From NCBI GenBank assembly GCA_027491235.1, contig JAIXWO010000022.1, forward strand, positions 496,001 to 560,000: a DNA stretch of 64,000 bases. The letters are read 5' to 3'. A model generated the notes under the pieces. That model had not been told where the DNA came from and did no database searches. It worked only from the letters and a program-made list of their open reading frames with translations. Below are positions 28,286 to 37,074 of this stretch, in pieces (within the stretch, counting starts at the first letter, position 1; the number at the start of each line of letters is the position of its first letter). Source of the DNA: Sphingomonadales bacterium. GTDB lineage: Bacteria; Pseudomonadota; Alphaproteobacteria; Sphingomonadales; Sphingomonadaceae. A program made the position numbers and the translations under genes.

Positions 28286-29938
28286 TTGCGCTTTGACGAC
28301 ACCCTGACAACGGTTTTTGCACAGCCAGTGAGTGATCCTGGTGCGAAGGCCGCTGTGTGGATGCAAATCGTTGATATTCTTGCGCAGGACAGAGGCACCA
28401 TCAGCCCTGACATGCGAGACAAGGCACTTGCGCGCGTGGTTGAATTGCGGGTCGCCGTTGCGCCGGAGCATCGCCGCTGTGCCGCAGCAGCCGTGGCCTT
28501 TCAGTGCGAGTCGAAAGAGTTGGTCTCGCTCTTTGGCTGTGATCGCCCCTCCATCGCTGCGCCCATCATGTCTTCGGCGAGACTAAGTGATGCGGAATGG
28601 GAAGAGGTTCTGCCGGGCCTGCCTTCGCCATCACGTGCTTTATTGCGGGAGCGGAAGGACTTGTCGCCGGATGTTCAGCGGATGCTTGCGGCTTATGGCG
28701 CGAGCGATTTTGCCTTGCCCAGCGGCGAACGGGTCAGCGACGATCTTTTGGGCGCCGATCAGCAAAGCACCGCGTTTCCAGCGCACACAGATACGGTCGC
28801 CCAGATCAAGGATCTTGTGGCGCGGATTGAGGCCTATCGCAAAGACCGTGTCGATGACGGCGAGGAGTTTTTCCTGCCCGGTGGGGATGAGGCACCCGTC
28901 GACACGTTTCGGTTTGAGGCAGGTGTAGACGGTCTGATCAACTGGGTCGAAGGCGCACCGCGCGGCCCGGTGATTGGTATCGAAATGGGCGCGATGGCCG
29001 AGATTGGGGAACATGGTGTCGATGGCCATGCCGCCGGGGCTTTCCGCCGCCGGACGCCGTTCCGCAATGCCCGCATGCGCGTTCCGGGGCAGGGGCTTGC
29101 TGCGGGAGACTGGCTGATCTCCGGCTTGCCTCTGTTTGACGCTGCTTCGGGTCGTTTTGAAGGTTATCGCTGCACCGCCCGCCGTCCACTGCGGGATGAG
29201 CAGCCGTTTCCGCGCGCCCATGCTTTGGTGTCACAAGGGTTGCCACCAGATTCGCTGCGGCAACTCGTTCATGAGCTTCGCACCCCGCTCAATGCTATTC
29301 GCGGCTTTGCAGAGATGATTTCCGCGCAGTTGCTCGGGCCTGTTTCGTCTCCCTATCGCGACCGTGCGGAAGCCATCATTGCCGATGCGCGCAAGCTGCT
29401 GGCGATGTTTGACGATCTGGACGTGGCCGCGAAGATTGAGCGGGGCGCTTTCGAAGGGCGCAGCGTTGCAGGCGTGGAGCCTATTTCAACTCTGCAGGCC
29501 GTTGTGCAGGACCTTGCGCCTTCAGGCAGCGCCTATCGCACACGTTTGCGCTTTGATCTGGAACCTGACGTGCCACACGTTCTTCTGGATATGGTCACGC
29601 TTGATAGGCTGTTTTCGCGGATTGTCTCGGTGGTTCTGTCCGCGTCGCAGGAGGGGGACACGATGGCTTTGGCCCTGCATCGGACCGGTTCCGCCCTCCA
29701 ATTTCGCGTTGACCGTCCCGCAAGGCTTGCAGGACTGTCGGTCGGGCAATTGTTTGATACGTCATTGGACAATGGTGCGGATGATAGCGAGGGACCGCCA
29801 CTCGGCCTCGGCTTTGCCCTGCGGTTGGTCGACAGCATGGCGACGGCAGTTGGTGCGACATTTGAGATTCTGGAAGACGCGTTCCTGCTGCGTCTTCCGA
29901 CCGGCGCCACCAATGGAGCGGCCGAACGCGGCGCTTGA
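28286..29938 (+). CDS. Orphan histidine-kinase-like protein with degenerate ATPase domain
   Basis: About 550 residues, no membrane segment or signal peptide. The N-terminal part (to about residue 150) is helical and unrecognised. A PAS-like segment spans about 205-300. Then comes a HisKA dimerisation helix with the phosphoacceptor His in LVHELRTPLNAIRGF (His329). The ATPase part is decayed: where an N-box is expected the sequence reads VSVVLSASQEGD with no Asn, no DXGXG box is found, and only the LGLGFALRLVD glycine region remains. No response regulator is adjacent. TTG 28286 follows AGAAGAGAG and gives a family-like MRFDD start; ATG 28223 in the same frame is the alternative. Confidence 0.82.
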   Translation: MRFDDTLTTVFAQPVSDPGAKAAVWMQIVDILAQDRGTISPDMRDKALARVVELRVAVAPEHRRCAAAAVAFQCESKELVSLFGCDRPSIAAPIMSSARLSDAEWEEVLPGLPSPSRALLRERKDLSPDVQRMLAAYGASDFALPSGERVSDDLLGADQQSTAFPAHTDTVAQIKDLVARIEAYRKDRVDDGEEFFLPGGDEAPVDTFRFEAGVDGLINWVEGAPRGPVIGIEMGAMAEIGEHGVDGHAAGAFRRRTPFRNARMRVPGQGLAAGDWLISGLPLFDAASGRFEGYRCTARRPLRDEQPFPRAHALVSQGLPPDSLRQLVHELRTPLNAIRGFAEMISAQLLGPVSSPYRDRAEAIIADARKLLAMFDDLDVAAKIERGAFEGRSVAGVEPISTLQAVVQDLAPSGSAYRTRLRFDLEPDVPHVLLDMVTLDRLFSRIVSVVLSASQEGDTMALALHRTGSALQFRVDRPARLAGLSVGQLFDTSLDNGADDSEGPPLGLGFALRLVDSMATAVGATFEILEDAFLLRLPTGATNGAAERGA

Positions 29939-30034
29939 TTGGCTGACCGCTGAAGCATGGCGGGCAATTACTGGGACCTGTAACTACTTGCGTGGCGGGC
30001 CGCGGGTCCGCTATCGGACGGAGGCGTGGCGCGT

Positions 30035-30109
30035 GGGCCTGTAGCTCAATGGTAGAGCCGGCCGCTCATAACGGCTAGGTTGCGGGTTCGAATCCTGCCG
30101 GGCCCACCA
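30035..30109 (+). tRNA. tRNA with CAU anticodon, probably tRNA-Ile2
   Basis: A 75-nt cloverleaf with encoded CCA. The acceptor GGGCCTG pairs with CGGGCCC; D-arm GCTC/GAGC; anticodon stem GGCCG/CGGCT with loop CTCATAA (anticodon 30067-30069); T-arm GCGGG-TTCGAAT-CCTGC. G1-C72 rules out initiator tRNA. The acceptor pairs C4-G69 and C5-G68 match the known recognition elements of the lysidine synthetase TilS in E. coli, so it probably reads AUA as isoleucine and is not elongator Met. Confidence 0.93.
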
Positions 30110-30154
30110 AAACGTATTTGCCGTTCGGGAAGGACCCGTCTATGGCACCCGGGT

Positions 30155-30234
<80 letters not shown>

Positions 30235-30244
30235 CATAGCAGTT

Positions 30245-30499
30245 TTAGGCCGCAAGTGCCTCAATTAGCGCGAGTTTTCGGACTCGCTCGAGTGGTGAAT
30301 TGAGGCACGCTGCGTAAGGGTCTTCGGCCGTAATGATGGTCGAGATCGCAAATTGCATCTGTGCGATTCGGTCAATTTCCTGCAACGCGCCAATGTGCGA
30401 ACTGATGACGGCAGGATCTGCGCACAACGTCTCGCCGAGCCGTTCAAGGCTCTTACCAAGTTCATTCAACTGATCGGCAAGTTGCTGGTTGATAGGCAT
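30245..30499 (-). CDS. Unknown small protein at the end of the chemotaxis operon
   Basis: 84 residues, all-helical by appearance ([20 protein letters not shown] and [21 protein letters not shown]), no membrane segment and no signal peptide. It does not match a Che family I recognise. The start codon shares one base with the stop of the upstream cheB-like gene (TGATG), so it is clearly a member of the operon. ATG 30517 in frame would lie inside cheB. A role as an adaptor or regulator of chemotaxis is only a guess from context. Confidence 0.75.
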   Translation of the reverse strand: MPINQQLADQLNELGKSLERLGETLCADPAVISSHIGALQEIDRIAQMQFAISTIITAEDPYAACLNSPLERVRKLALIEALAA

Positions 30500-31527
30500 C
30501 AGGCGTCGTCCTGGCATGCCTTCAAAATGGCGCCTGCGATCGTCGGCAGCGGCAGCACTTGGTCTACGCTGCCTGTCTCAATTGCGCTGGCGGGCGCTTC
30601 GGAGACGATCGACGTTTCCTTGTCCTGTGCGAAGGTTTTACCGCCCGCGGCCTTCAGCGCCTTCATGCCCTGTGAGCCATCATTGCCCATACCGGTCAGC
30701 ACGGCGCCGAGCATTTTGCCGCCCGCCTTTGCCATTGAGGCATAGAGAAGGCTGGCGGAGGGCTTAAAGCCTTGGACCGGTTCACGATCCAAAAAGCGGA
30801 TGCGTCCATTAGGCCATTGATCGACAACAACGTGCGCCACGGGGTCCGCCGCCAGATAAACGGTACCCTGTTCCAACGGCATGCCTTCAGCGGCAATCTT
30901 GACCTGAGGCTTGATCGCTTCGGCGAGTTTGGCGGCAAAGGGGGCGACAAATCCGCCGTCAATCCGCAGCAGGGCAATTGTTGGGGGGCAGTTTTCAGGA
31001 AAACCGCGCAGCACTTCAGTAATAGCCTCAATGCCACCTGTGGATGCGCTCAGGGCAACAAGGGTCCCATCCCAGACAAATGTTCCGGCAAAGCCTGCAA
31101 CTGCGCCGCTTCCCGGTGCTGTGACTTTGTGGTTTGCGACCGACAGGACGAGCTTGCCCAATGTGTTTGCGATCTTGTCAAATTCATCCGGCGTTGCCTG
31201 TTGTGGCTTCGGGAAACACTCAACAGCGCCTAGTTCAAAGGCGCGCAGGGAGGTTTCTGCACCCTTTCCTGTGCGGGTCGACAGCATCACAACGGGCAGG
31301 GGGTTGGTGCTCATGATTTCGGCAAGGAAATCGAGACCATTCATGCCGGGCATTTCCACGTCGAGAGTGACGACGTTGGGGCTCAAGTCCTCGATCATGT
31401 CGCGGGCTTCATTGGCATCACGCGCAGCGCCCACAACCTCGATCCCCTTGGTCCGTTCCAGCACATCGCTGAACAGCGCCCTCATGGTGATCGAGTCATC
31501 AACGACCAGAACTTTTGCGACCGGCAT
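30499..31527 (-). CDS. CheB paralogue lacking the catalytic histidine
   Basis: A 342-residue protein with CheB architecture: receiver domain (VVDDSITMR, phosphoacceptor D56 in VVTLDVEMPGMNG), linker, and methylesterase domain. The nucleophile Ser is kept (SASTGG, S162) and so is the Asp motif (TGMGNDG), but the triad His, normally in QH(M/I), is Arg188 (ALLRIDGG; codon CGG at 30966-30964). The GMPR motif is replaced by EAPAS and APG by AAD. Hydrolysis of receptor methyl esters is therefore doubtful, while phosphorylation by CheA should still be possible. The intact CheB is encoded three genes upstream (32967-34001). The reading frame is intact, so it is not a pseudogene. Confidence 0.9.
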   Translation of the reverse strand: MPVAKVLVVDDSITMRALFSDVLERTKGIEVVGAARDANEARDMIEDLSPNVVTLDVEMPGMNGLDFLAEIMSTNPLPVVMLSTRTGKGAETSLRAFELGAVECFPKPQQATPDEFDKIANTLGKLVLSVANHKVTAPGSGAVAGFAGTFVWDGTLVALSASTGGIEAITEVLRGFPENCPPTIALLRIDGGFVAPFAAKLAEAIKPQVKIAAEGMPLEQGTVYLAADPVAHVVVDQWPNGRIRFLDREPVQGFKPSASLLYASMAKAGGKMLGAVLTGMGNDGSQGMKALKAAGGKTFAQDKETSIVSEAPASAIETGSVDQVLPLPTIAGAILKACQDDA

Positions 31528-31560
31528 TTTTTATCCCCACAACGAAACGGATGGATGAGA

Positions 31561-32004
31561 TCAGGCTGCTTCGGCAACGCTGATTTCGGGTTCGATGGCC
31601 AACGCGTCGAGGGCCAAAATCATGACCATGCGGTCCTCAATCGAGGCGAGGCCGCGGATGATTTCGCCCAAGCGATTGCCGGACACGTCCGGCGGCGCTT
31701 GAAGGTTCTCTTCATCGATCGTGACGATGTCGTTGACGGCATCCACGATCAGGCCCTGCAACTGTTCATTCACGCGGACCACCATGATGACATGGCGGGC
31801 AGAGGGGTCTGTTTCCCCCCAACCAAGACGCGCGCGCAGATCCATGACAGGCAACACGGTACCGCGCAGGTTGACGACGCCGCGCACATGGTTGGCGACA
31901 TGTGGCAAGGCTGTGGTTGGGGACCATGCACGGATCTCACGCACAGCCATGATGTCGATGCCGAGAACTTGCTCGCCAATTTGGAAGGTGATGAACTGCT
32001 GCAT
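31561..32004 (-). CDS. cheW: Chemotaxis coupling protein CheW
   Basis: Couples receptors to CheA. 147 residues with the typical two SH3-like subdomains: FQIGEQVLGIDIMAVREI, VRGVVNLRGTVLPVMDLRARLG and VDAVNDIVTI. ATG 32004 follows AAGGA at good distance; a TTG at 32025 overlapping the cheY stop is the alternative and would add seven residues. It lies between cheY and the degenerate cheB in the operon. Confidence 0.95.
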   Translation of the reverse strand: MQQFITFQIGEQVLGIDIMAVREIRAWSPTTALPHVANHVRGVVNLRGTVLPVMDLRARLGWGETDPSARHVIMVVRVNEQLQGLIVDAVNDIVTIDEENLQAPPDVSGNRLGEIIRGLASIEDRMVMILALDALAIEPEISVAEAA

Positions 32005-32021
32005 GTCGAAATCCTTCAAAC

Positions 32022-32390
32022 TCAATGCGTGACGCGGCGGACAGCGGCGGCCAGCTTGTCCGGGTCAAAGGGCTTCACAATCCAGCCCGTCGCGCCTGCA
32101 TCGCGGGCGCGGACCTTCTTTTCGTCGGAACTTTCGGTGCTCAGGACGAGGATGGGCATGTCGCGATAGCGGTCTTGCTTGCGCAGGGCCTCAATGAGCC
32201 CAAACCCGTCCATGTTCGGCATATTGATGTCCGTTATGACGAGATCTGGAATATGCCGGTTGAGCCAGTCGAGCGCGATCAGCCCGTCCTCAGCGTCGTG
32301 AACGACATGACCTTGGCCAACAAGCGCGTGCTTCAACAATGCCCGCATGCTTGGGCTGTCGTCGACTGTGAGGATCGTAATGGGACCCAT
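32022..32390 (-). CDS. cheY: Chemotaxis response regulator CheY
   Basis: Single-domain receiver of 122 residues that carries the signal from CheA to the flagellar motor. It has the acidic pair VDDSPSMR, phosphoacceptor in DLVITDINMPNMDG, Thr/Ser at LVLSTESS and the Lys in WIVKPFDPDKL. ATG 32390 follows AAAGGA; the longer frame from 32471 overlaps cheD and is rejected. Confidence 0.95.
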   Translation of the reverse strand: MGPITILTVDDSPSMRALLKHALVGQGHVVHDAEDGLIALDWLNRHIPDLVITDINMPNMDGFGLIEALRKQDRYRDMPILVLSTESSDEKKVRARDAGATGWIVKPFDPDKLAAAVRRVTH

Positions 32391-32409
32391 GAAGGGTTGT
32401 CCTTTCCAG

Positions 32410-32970
32410 TTAAAAAAGTTCGACATCACCCACGCGGGCGGGCGCTGCGGGCCGCAAGGGCGGCATCGCACTACTTGGAACGTCCTCGGTGGGAATATGT
32501 TTACAACGGATCTGCCCAGTCGCCGGTTTAAGGTCTAATCTTCGGGCAGAAGAGCCGCCCGTATCTTCCAGGCTGATGGGAATGCCGTCTTGACGGAGAA
32601 AATCCCGCGCAAAATTTGCGTTCGATGTCCCGATATGCGCCATGGCCCGGTGGATGTTGGAACCTCCATAGATATGCGCTTTCATCGTGGACCGGTTGGC
32701 GCCCCGCTTGATCATTTCGTTGATCAGCTGTTCCATCGCAAAGGCGCCATAAAGCCTTTGCTTTAGCGGGTCTTTTTCACTGCCGGCGCCCGGTTCGGCG
32801 AGCAGAAAGTGGTTCATGCCACCCGCTTCGATAGCTGGATCGAAAAGGCAGATCGCAATGCAACTGCCCAAAACCGTTGAGAGCACAAGTTGCGGATCAT
32901 CGCTGACATAGAAGTCGCCCTGGATGACGTTGATGCGGTTCTTGGCCGAAAGAATGGCATTTGTGTTCAT
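32410..32970 (-). CDS. cheD: Chemoreceptor glutamine deamidase CheD
   Basis: Deamidates glutamines of chemoreceptors to glutamate so they can be methylated. 186 residues. The active-site Cys lies in LGSCIAICL and the His in GGMNHFLLAE; IYGGSN and NANFARDFL are further conserved pieces. The C-terminal 30 residues, rich in Pro and Ala, extend beyond the usual family length. The ATG overlaps the upstream cheB stop by 4 nt (ATGA). Confidence 0.94.
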   Translation of the reverse strand: MNTNAILSAKNRINVIQGDFYVSDDPQLVLSTVLGSCIAICLFDPAIEAGGMNHFLLAEPGAGSEKDPLKQRLYGAFAMEQLINEMIKRGANRSTMKAHIYGGSNIHRAMAHIGTSNANFARDFLRQDGIPISLEDTGGSSARRLDLKPATGQIRCKHIPTEDVPSSAMPPLRPAAPARVGDVELF

Positions 32971-34001
32971 GCGAAAACGGCCTCAGCGACGCGGTTGATT
33001 GGCAAAATTCTGTTGGCCGCCCCCAGTTCGCTGGCAGCGCGCGGCATGCCGTAGACGATGGATGTGGCTTCATCCTGGGCGATGGTTTCTGCGCCTGCCT
33101 TCCGCATCGCCAGAAGGCCGCGGGCGCCGTCTTCGCCCATGCCTGTCAGCAGGATGCCGGTTGCGTGGGCTTGGACGACAGACGCGACCGATTCAAAAAG
33201 CACATCAACGCTGGGGCGATGTCCAGAGACTGGGTCGGCCACAGTCAACTGCGATATCAATCGGGAGCGACCTCGGACCACCAGATGGCGTTCATTGCCC
33301 GGCGCGATGTACACATGGCCGGGCTTGAGGAAGCAATCGCTCTCTGCCAGCGCGACATTGGCCGGGGAGATCGTGTTCAACCGGCGGGCCAAGGCTTTGG
33401 CCAACGCGCCGGAGATGTGTTGCACGATCAGCGTCGGCGGACAATTGGCCGGCCACTGCGCCAGCAATTTGGTCAGCGCCTCGACGCCGCCGGTGGAAGC
33501 ACCAATAGCAATTAGCCGCTTCGCATTTTCCTGACCGGTGCCAGGAGATGCTGCGGTGGCACCCAGCTGAGCACGCTGCACGGTTTTGCTTGTCTGGCGG
33601 GCACCATGGCGTGCGGCCAGCCTTATGCTGTGGGCTAGGACACCTCCGTCTCCCGCGAGCAGATTGCCATCATGCCCGGAGGGTTTTTCGTAACAGTCAA
33701 ACGCGCCGATCTGGAGCGCCTCCATGGTCACTTCGGCACCCCGCCCGGTATGTCCGGAAACAATGATGACCGGTGTCGGGCGCAGCGCCATGATTTTGGC
33801 GAGAAATTCCAAACCGTTCATGCCGGGCATTTCGATGTCGAGGGTGATGACATCGGGGTTGAGTTCTTTGATCCGCTCACGGGCTTCCGCGGCGTTTGCG
33901 GCCGTGCCGACGACTTGTATATCGCCTTCCTTGCCGAGCATGGTCTTCAGGATGGCCCGCATCGTGGCGGAATCATCGACGATCAGGACGCGGGTGCTCA
34001 T
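32967..34001 (-). CDS. cheB: Protein-glutamate methylesterase/glutaminase CheB
   Basis: Removes methyl groups from chemoreceptors for adaptation. 344 residues. Receiver domain with VDDSATMR and phosphoacceptor D55 (VITLDIEMPGMNG), then the esterase domain with the complete triad: GASTGG (Ser), IVQHISG (His) and TGMGEDG (Asp). The HRPSVDVLF and GMPR motifs are also intact, so this is the functional esterase of the operon. ATGA junctions with cheR (upstream) and cheD (downstream). Confidence 0.96.
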   Translation of the reverse strand: MSTRVLIVDDSATMRAILKTMLGKEGDIQVVGTAANAAEARERIKELNPDVITLDIEMPGMNGLEFLAKIMALRPTPVIIVSGHTGRGAEVTMEALQIGAFDCYEKPSGHDGNLLAGDGGVLAHSIRLAARHGARQTSKTVQRAQLGATAASPGTGQENAKRLIAIGASTGGVEALTKLLAQWPANCPPTLIVQHISGALAKALARRLNTISPANVALAESDCFLKPGHVYIAPGNERHLVVRGRSRLISQLTVADPVSGHRPSVDVLFESVASVVQAHATGILLTGMGEDGARGLLAMRKAGAETIAQDEATSIVYGMPRAASELGAANRILPINRVAEAVFA

Positions 34002-34870
34002 GCGTGTCGCTTTCTGTAAATTGTCTTCCCGACCATTTCGAAATGTCGTCCGCTTGCGCCCGGAAGGCGTTCGCTGTGCCCGATGTAAAGATAGCCCCCT
34101 GGCTCCAGACAGTCGGCCAGACGCTCGACCAGCTGTTCCTTTGTTGGCTCGTCAAAATAGATCATGACGTTGCGGCAAAAGATGACATTGAAGGCTTTGG
34201 TGAAAGGCCAGTCTCCAAGGAGATTGAGCCTGCGGAACCGGACGAGTTTGCGGACCGGATCGGCGATCTGCAGCGTGTCGCCGGCATCTTTGGTCCAGTT
34301 GTTGCGAAGTGGTGCCGGCACAGGGGCAAGCGCGACTTTTGGATAAATTGCAGCCCGCCCCGTTTCGAGGACGCTGTCGGTCAAGTCACTGGCTAGAAAC
34401 GCAAAGGGCTGCTGAGCAAGCTGCAGCCCGGTGCTGCGTTCCGGTCCGAGCAGGGTAAATGCGAGGGAATAGACCTCTTCTCCGCTGGAGCATCCAGCTG
34501 ACCAGAAACGGATGGTTTCCCGGCCTTTCGCCCGTAGGATCAAATCATCGCGCAAATGGTCGCGGAAGTGATCAAAATGGTGATCTTCGCGGTAGAAGTA
34601 GGTGTGATTGGTGGTGAGCAGCGCCACAGCAGTGCGGCGTTCCAGATCATCCTTCTGGATGAGTGAAATATAGTCGGAGAAGGTCTCCACATTCCGATCG
34701 CGAAGGCGGCGGGCGAGCCGGGAGTAAACCAGCATGGCTTTGCCCAGTGGAAGGACGTTGCCGGACTCGCGATAGATGAGCTTCGATATTGTATCGAAGT
34801 CTCTTCGGGAGAAGATACGGGCATTCTCGCCCTCAAAAGGGCTGCCAATGTTCAAAGTCGGCATGTTCAC
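33998..34870 (-). CDS. cheR: Chemoreceptor methyltransferase CheR
   Basis: SAM-dependent methylation of receptor glutamates. 290 residues. N-terminal helical domain (DFDTISKLIYRESGNVL, RLARRLRD), then TTNHTYFYRE, the SAM loop WSAGCSSGEEVYSLA, and NVIFCRNVMIYFD. The beta-subdomain that binds the C-terminal pentapeptide of receptors is expected around RFRRLNLLGD-adjacent residues. GTG 34870 overlaps the cheA stop by 4 nt; ATG 34864 is an alternative start. Confidence 0.95.
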   Translation of the reverse strand: MNMPTLNIGSPFEGENARIFSRRDFDTISKLIYRESGNVLPLGKAMLVYSRLARRLRDRNVETFSDYISLIQKDDLERRTAVALLTTNHTYFYREDHHFDHFRDHLRDDLILRAKGRETIRFWSAGCSSGEEVYSLAFTLLGPERSTGLQLAQQPFAFLASDLTDSVLETGRAAIYPKVALAPVPAPLRNNWTKDAGDTLQIADPVRKLVRFRRLNLLGDWPFTKAFNVIFCRNVMIYFDEPTKEQLVERLADCLEPGGYLYIGHSERLPGASGRHFEMVGKTIYRKRHA

Positions 34871-37074
34871 GCGGCAAGATCCAACTCGCGTGGGCTATGC
34901 GCGGCGGACGCCAAAGCTTCGACATCAACGATCAAAGCGATCCGACCGTCGCCCAGAATGGTGGCGCCGCCAATACCGGTGATGGGGCGGAAGTTGGTCT
35001 CCAGGCTCTTGATCACAACCTGACGCTGATCCTGAATCGCATCAACTTGAATGGCGATTTGCCCGAAGGACTCTGTCTCTACGACGATGAGGACGCTCTG
35101 TTCCGATACGGTCTCCGTCTCTCCGATACCCAGACTTGTGATCAGCGGGATAACAGGCAAGAAACTGCCGCGGACGTTGATGACGTGCTGGGTTGGAGAA
35201 AGTCGCTTCAATTCCCCGGGCTTGGCTTGCAGGCTTTCCACCACATTGTTGAGGGGAAGGATCAATGTCTCTCCGCCGCAACTCACAATCATCCCGTCTG
35301 CAATCGCCAGGGTGAGAGGAAGCGACAGGGAGAAGGATGTGCCTTTGCCGGGTTCTGACGAAATGCTCACGCGGCCGCCAAGGCCCTGAATGGCCTGCTT
35401 GACGACATCGAGGCCGACGCCACGGCCAGAAATGTTCGACACTTGCTCAGCAGTTGAAAAGCCCGGCGCAAAGATCAGGTTGTCGATCTCATCATCCGTT
35501 AAGCGCGCATCTGCGGCGACGATCTTGCGATCAACGGCCTTTTGGAAAACGCGAGCCCGGTCAATTCCGCGACCGTCATCCGAAACGCTGATGAGGATGT
35601 GGCCACCGCGCTGTTCAGCGGCCAGCCGGACATTGCCTTCGGCGGCTTTGCCAGCGGCGATGCGGTCCTCGATCTTCTCAAGGCCGTGGTCGATTGCGTT
35701 GCGGATAAGGTGGGTCAGCGGTTCGCCGATCCGCTCAATCACCGTCTTGTCGAGTTCGGTTGCTTCGCCTTCGACTGTCAGCGTGACCCGCTTGCCGGTC
35801 TCGGCTTCAAGTTCACGGACAATGCGGGGGACGCGGCTGAACACGGACCGGATGGGCTGCGCGCGCAGCGCCATGGCGCAATCCTGCAACTCACGCGTCA
35901 GATATTCGAGCTGCGAGAGCTCATCTTCAGCGGCCACACCTGCGCCGCTCAAGCGTTGGGCCAGCATCGACTGGGTGATGACCAATTCCCCGACCGTGTC
36001 GACGAGCCGGTCCAGTCGATCCAGATCGACACGGATGGTTGGAACTGGCCCGGCATTTACTTGCGCGTTGGGGGTCGGTCCAGCGGCGGGCGCTTCGGTC
36101 GGCACGGGAGCAGGCGACCCTGCCTCCGTTTTGGGGGGCGTCACTGATTGGCCAGTTGACGCAACTGTGGCCGCGGGAGCGGATACTTCCGCCTTGTTCG
36201 GAACCGCTGTCGCTGCCGTCTCAGCTTCTGGTGCCACTGGCATCACTGGTCTTTGAGGGAAATCAGTGAAGCGAGGTTCTTCTCCATATTCATGAATGGA
36301 AAGGCCGCACGCTTCCCCGACGAAGTCGAATATCTCTTCAATCGTCGTCCGAGGCACAGAGGCGGGAACGTCAATCTCCCAACCAATGTAAGCGCCTTCA
36401 GGTTCGAAATTGTCGAGGTCCGGCAGGGCGGTCAAATCGACCGTACGGACAATCGCCCCCTGGCCACATAATTCGCGGATGAGGAGTAGCGGATCACTGC
36501 CATTGTCCAGCGCGCGCATTGTCGGGCGCAGATGGATTACGTGGCCGCCGGCCGCGGGTTCGGGCGCGTTGAGATCAGCCAGAAGATCATCGAAATCGAT
36601 TTCGAGGTCATCATTGGCGGCATCATCTGCGACGGATGGTGAAGGAGTTTCATTGATCACTGGGTCGGGGCGAGCGGGTTCGGGTTCTTCTGCCCCATCG
36701 CTGTCAGCAATGGCTTCCAATTCTGCAGAAATGGGTCCGTCAGCTGGCGCTTCTGCCTGGCCTTTGATGGCCGACACATGATCCGTCAGCACGTCGAAGG
36801 CGCGAATGAGTGTGGTGAGCAAGGCCGGCGTCAGTGGCTTGTCACCGTCGCGGACCTGTTGCAGCACCGTTTCAAACTTATGGGTGAAGGACTGGAGCGG
36901 CGTGAAGCCAAACGCGCCAGCCCCACCTTTGATGGAATGGACAGCGCGGAAGATCGAGTTGATCGCCTCCGCATCTTGGTTTCCGTCCTTGCAGGCCAGC
37001 AGCGCACGCTCGGCTAAATCCAGCCCTTCGTCACATTCAAGCAGGAATATCTGCTGGATTTCGTCATGCTGCAT
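34867..37074 (-). CDS. cheA: Chemotaxis histidine kinase CheA
   Basis: Autophosphorylating kinase at the core of the receptor array. 735 residues. P1 (Hpt) domain with phosphorylated His46 in AVHSIKGGAGAFGF. An acidic, Pro/Ala-rich region follows, containing a small domain near residues 175-265 in the place of P2. P3 dimerisation helix LDRLDRLVDTVGELVITQ; P4 ATPase with HLIRNAIDHGLE, SDDGRGID, and GRGVGLDVVKQ; P5 CheW-like regulatory domain to the C-terminus. It overlaps the STAS gene by 11 nt and cheR by 4 nt. Confidence 0.96.
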   Translation of the reverse strand: MQHDEIQQIFLLECDEGLDLAERALLACKDGNQDAEAINSIFRAVHSIKGGAGAFGFTPLQSFTHKFETVLQQVRDGDKPLTPALLTTLIRAFDVLTDHVSAIKGQAEAPADGPISAELEAIADSDGAEEPEPARPDPVINETPSPSVADDAANDDLEIDFDDLLADLNAPEPAAGGHVIHLRPTMRALDNGSDPLLLIRELCGQGAIVRTVDLTALPDLDNFEPEGAYIGWEIDVPASVPRTTIEEIFDFVGEACGLSIHEYGEEPRFTDFPQRPVMPVAPEAETAATAVPNKAEVSAPAATVASTGQSVTPPKTEAGSPAPVPTEAPAAGPTPNAQVNAGPVPTIRVDLDRLDRLVDTVGELVITQSMLAQRLSGAGVAAEDELSQLEYLTRELQDCAMALRAQPIRSVFSRVPRIVRELEAETGKRVTLTVEGEATELDKTVIERIGEPLTHLIRNAIDHGLEKIEDRIAAGKAAEGNVRLAAEQRGGHILISVSDDGRGIDRARVFQKAVDRKIVAADARLTDDEIDNLIFAPGFSTAEQVSNISGRGVGLDVVKQAIQGLGGRVSISSEPGKGTSFSLSLPLTLAIADGMIVSCGGETLILPLNNVVESLQAKPGELKRLSPTQHVINVRGSFLPVIPLITSLGIGETETVSEQSVLIVVETESFGQIAIQVDAIQDQRQVVIKSLETNFRPITGIGGATILGDGRIALIVDVEALASAAHSPRELDLAA

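Noticed and set aside
30035-30109. Initiator or elongator tRNA-Met
   Set aside because: G1-C72 excludes the initiator; acceptor pairs C4-G69 and C5-G68 favour tRNA-Ile2 over elongator Met.
30499-31527. Calling the second cheB a pseudogene
   Set aside because: The frame is intact, coupled to its neighbours, and retains the receiver and most esterase motifs; loss of one catalytic residue points to a changed function.
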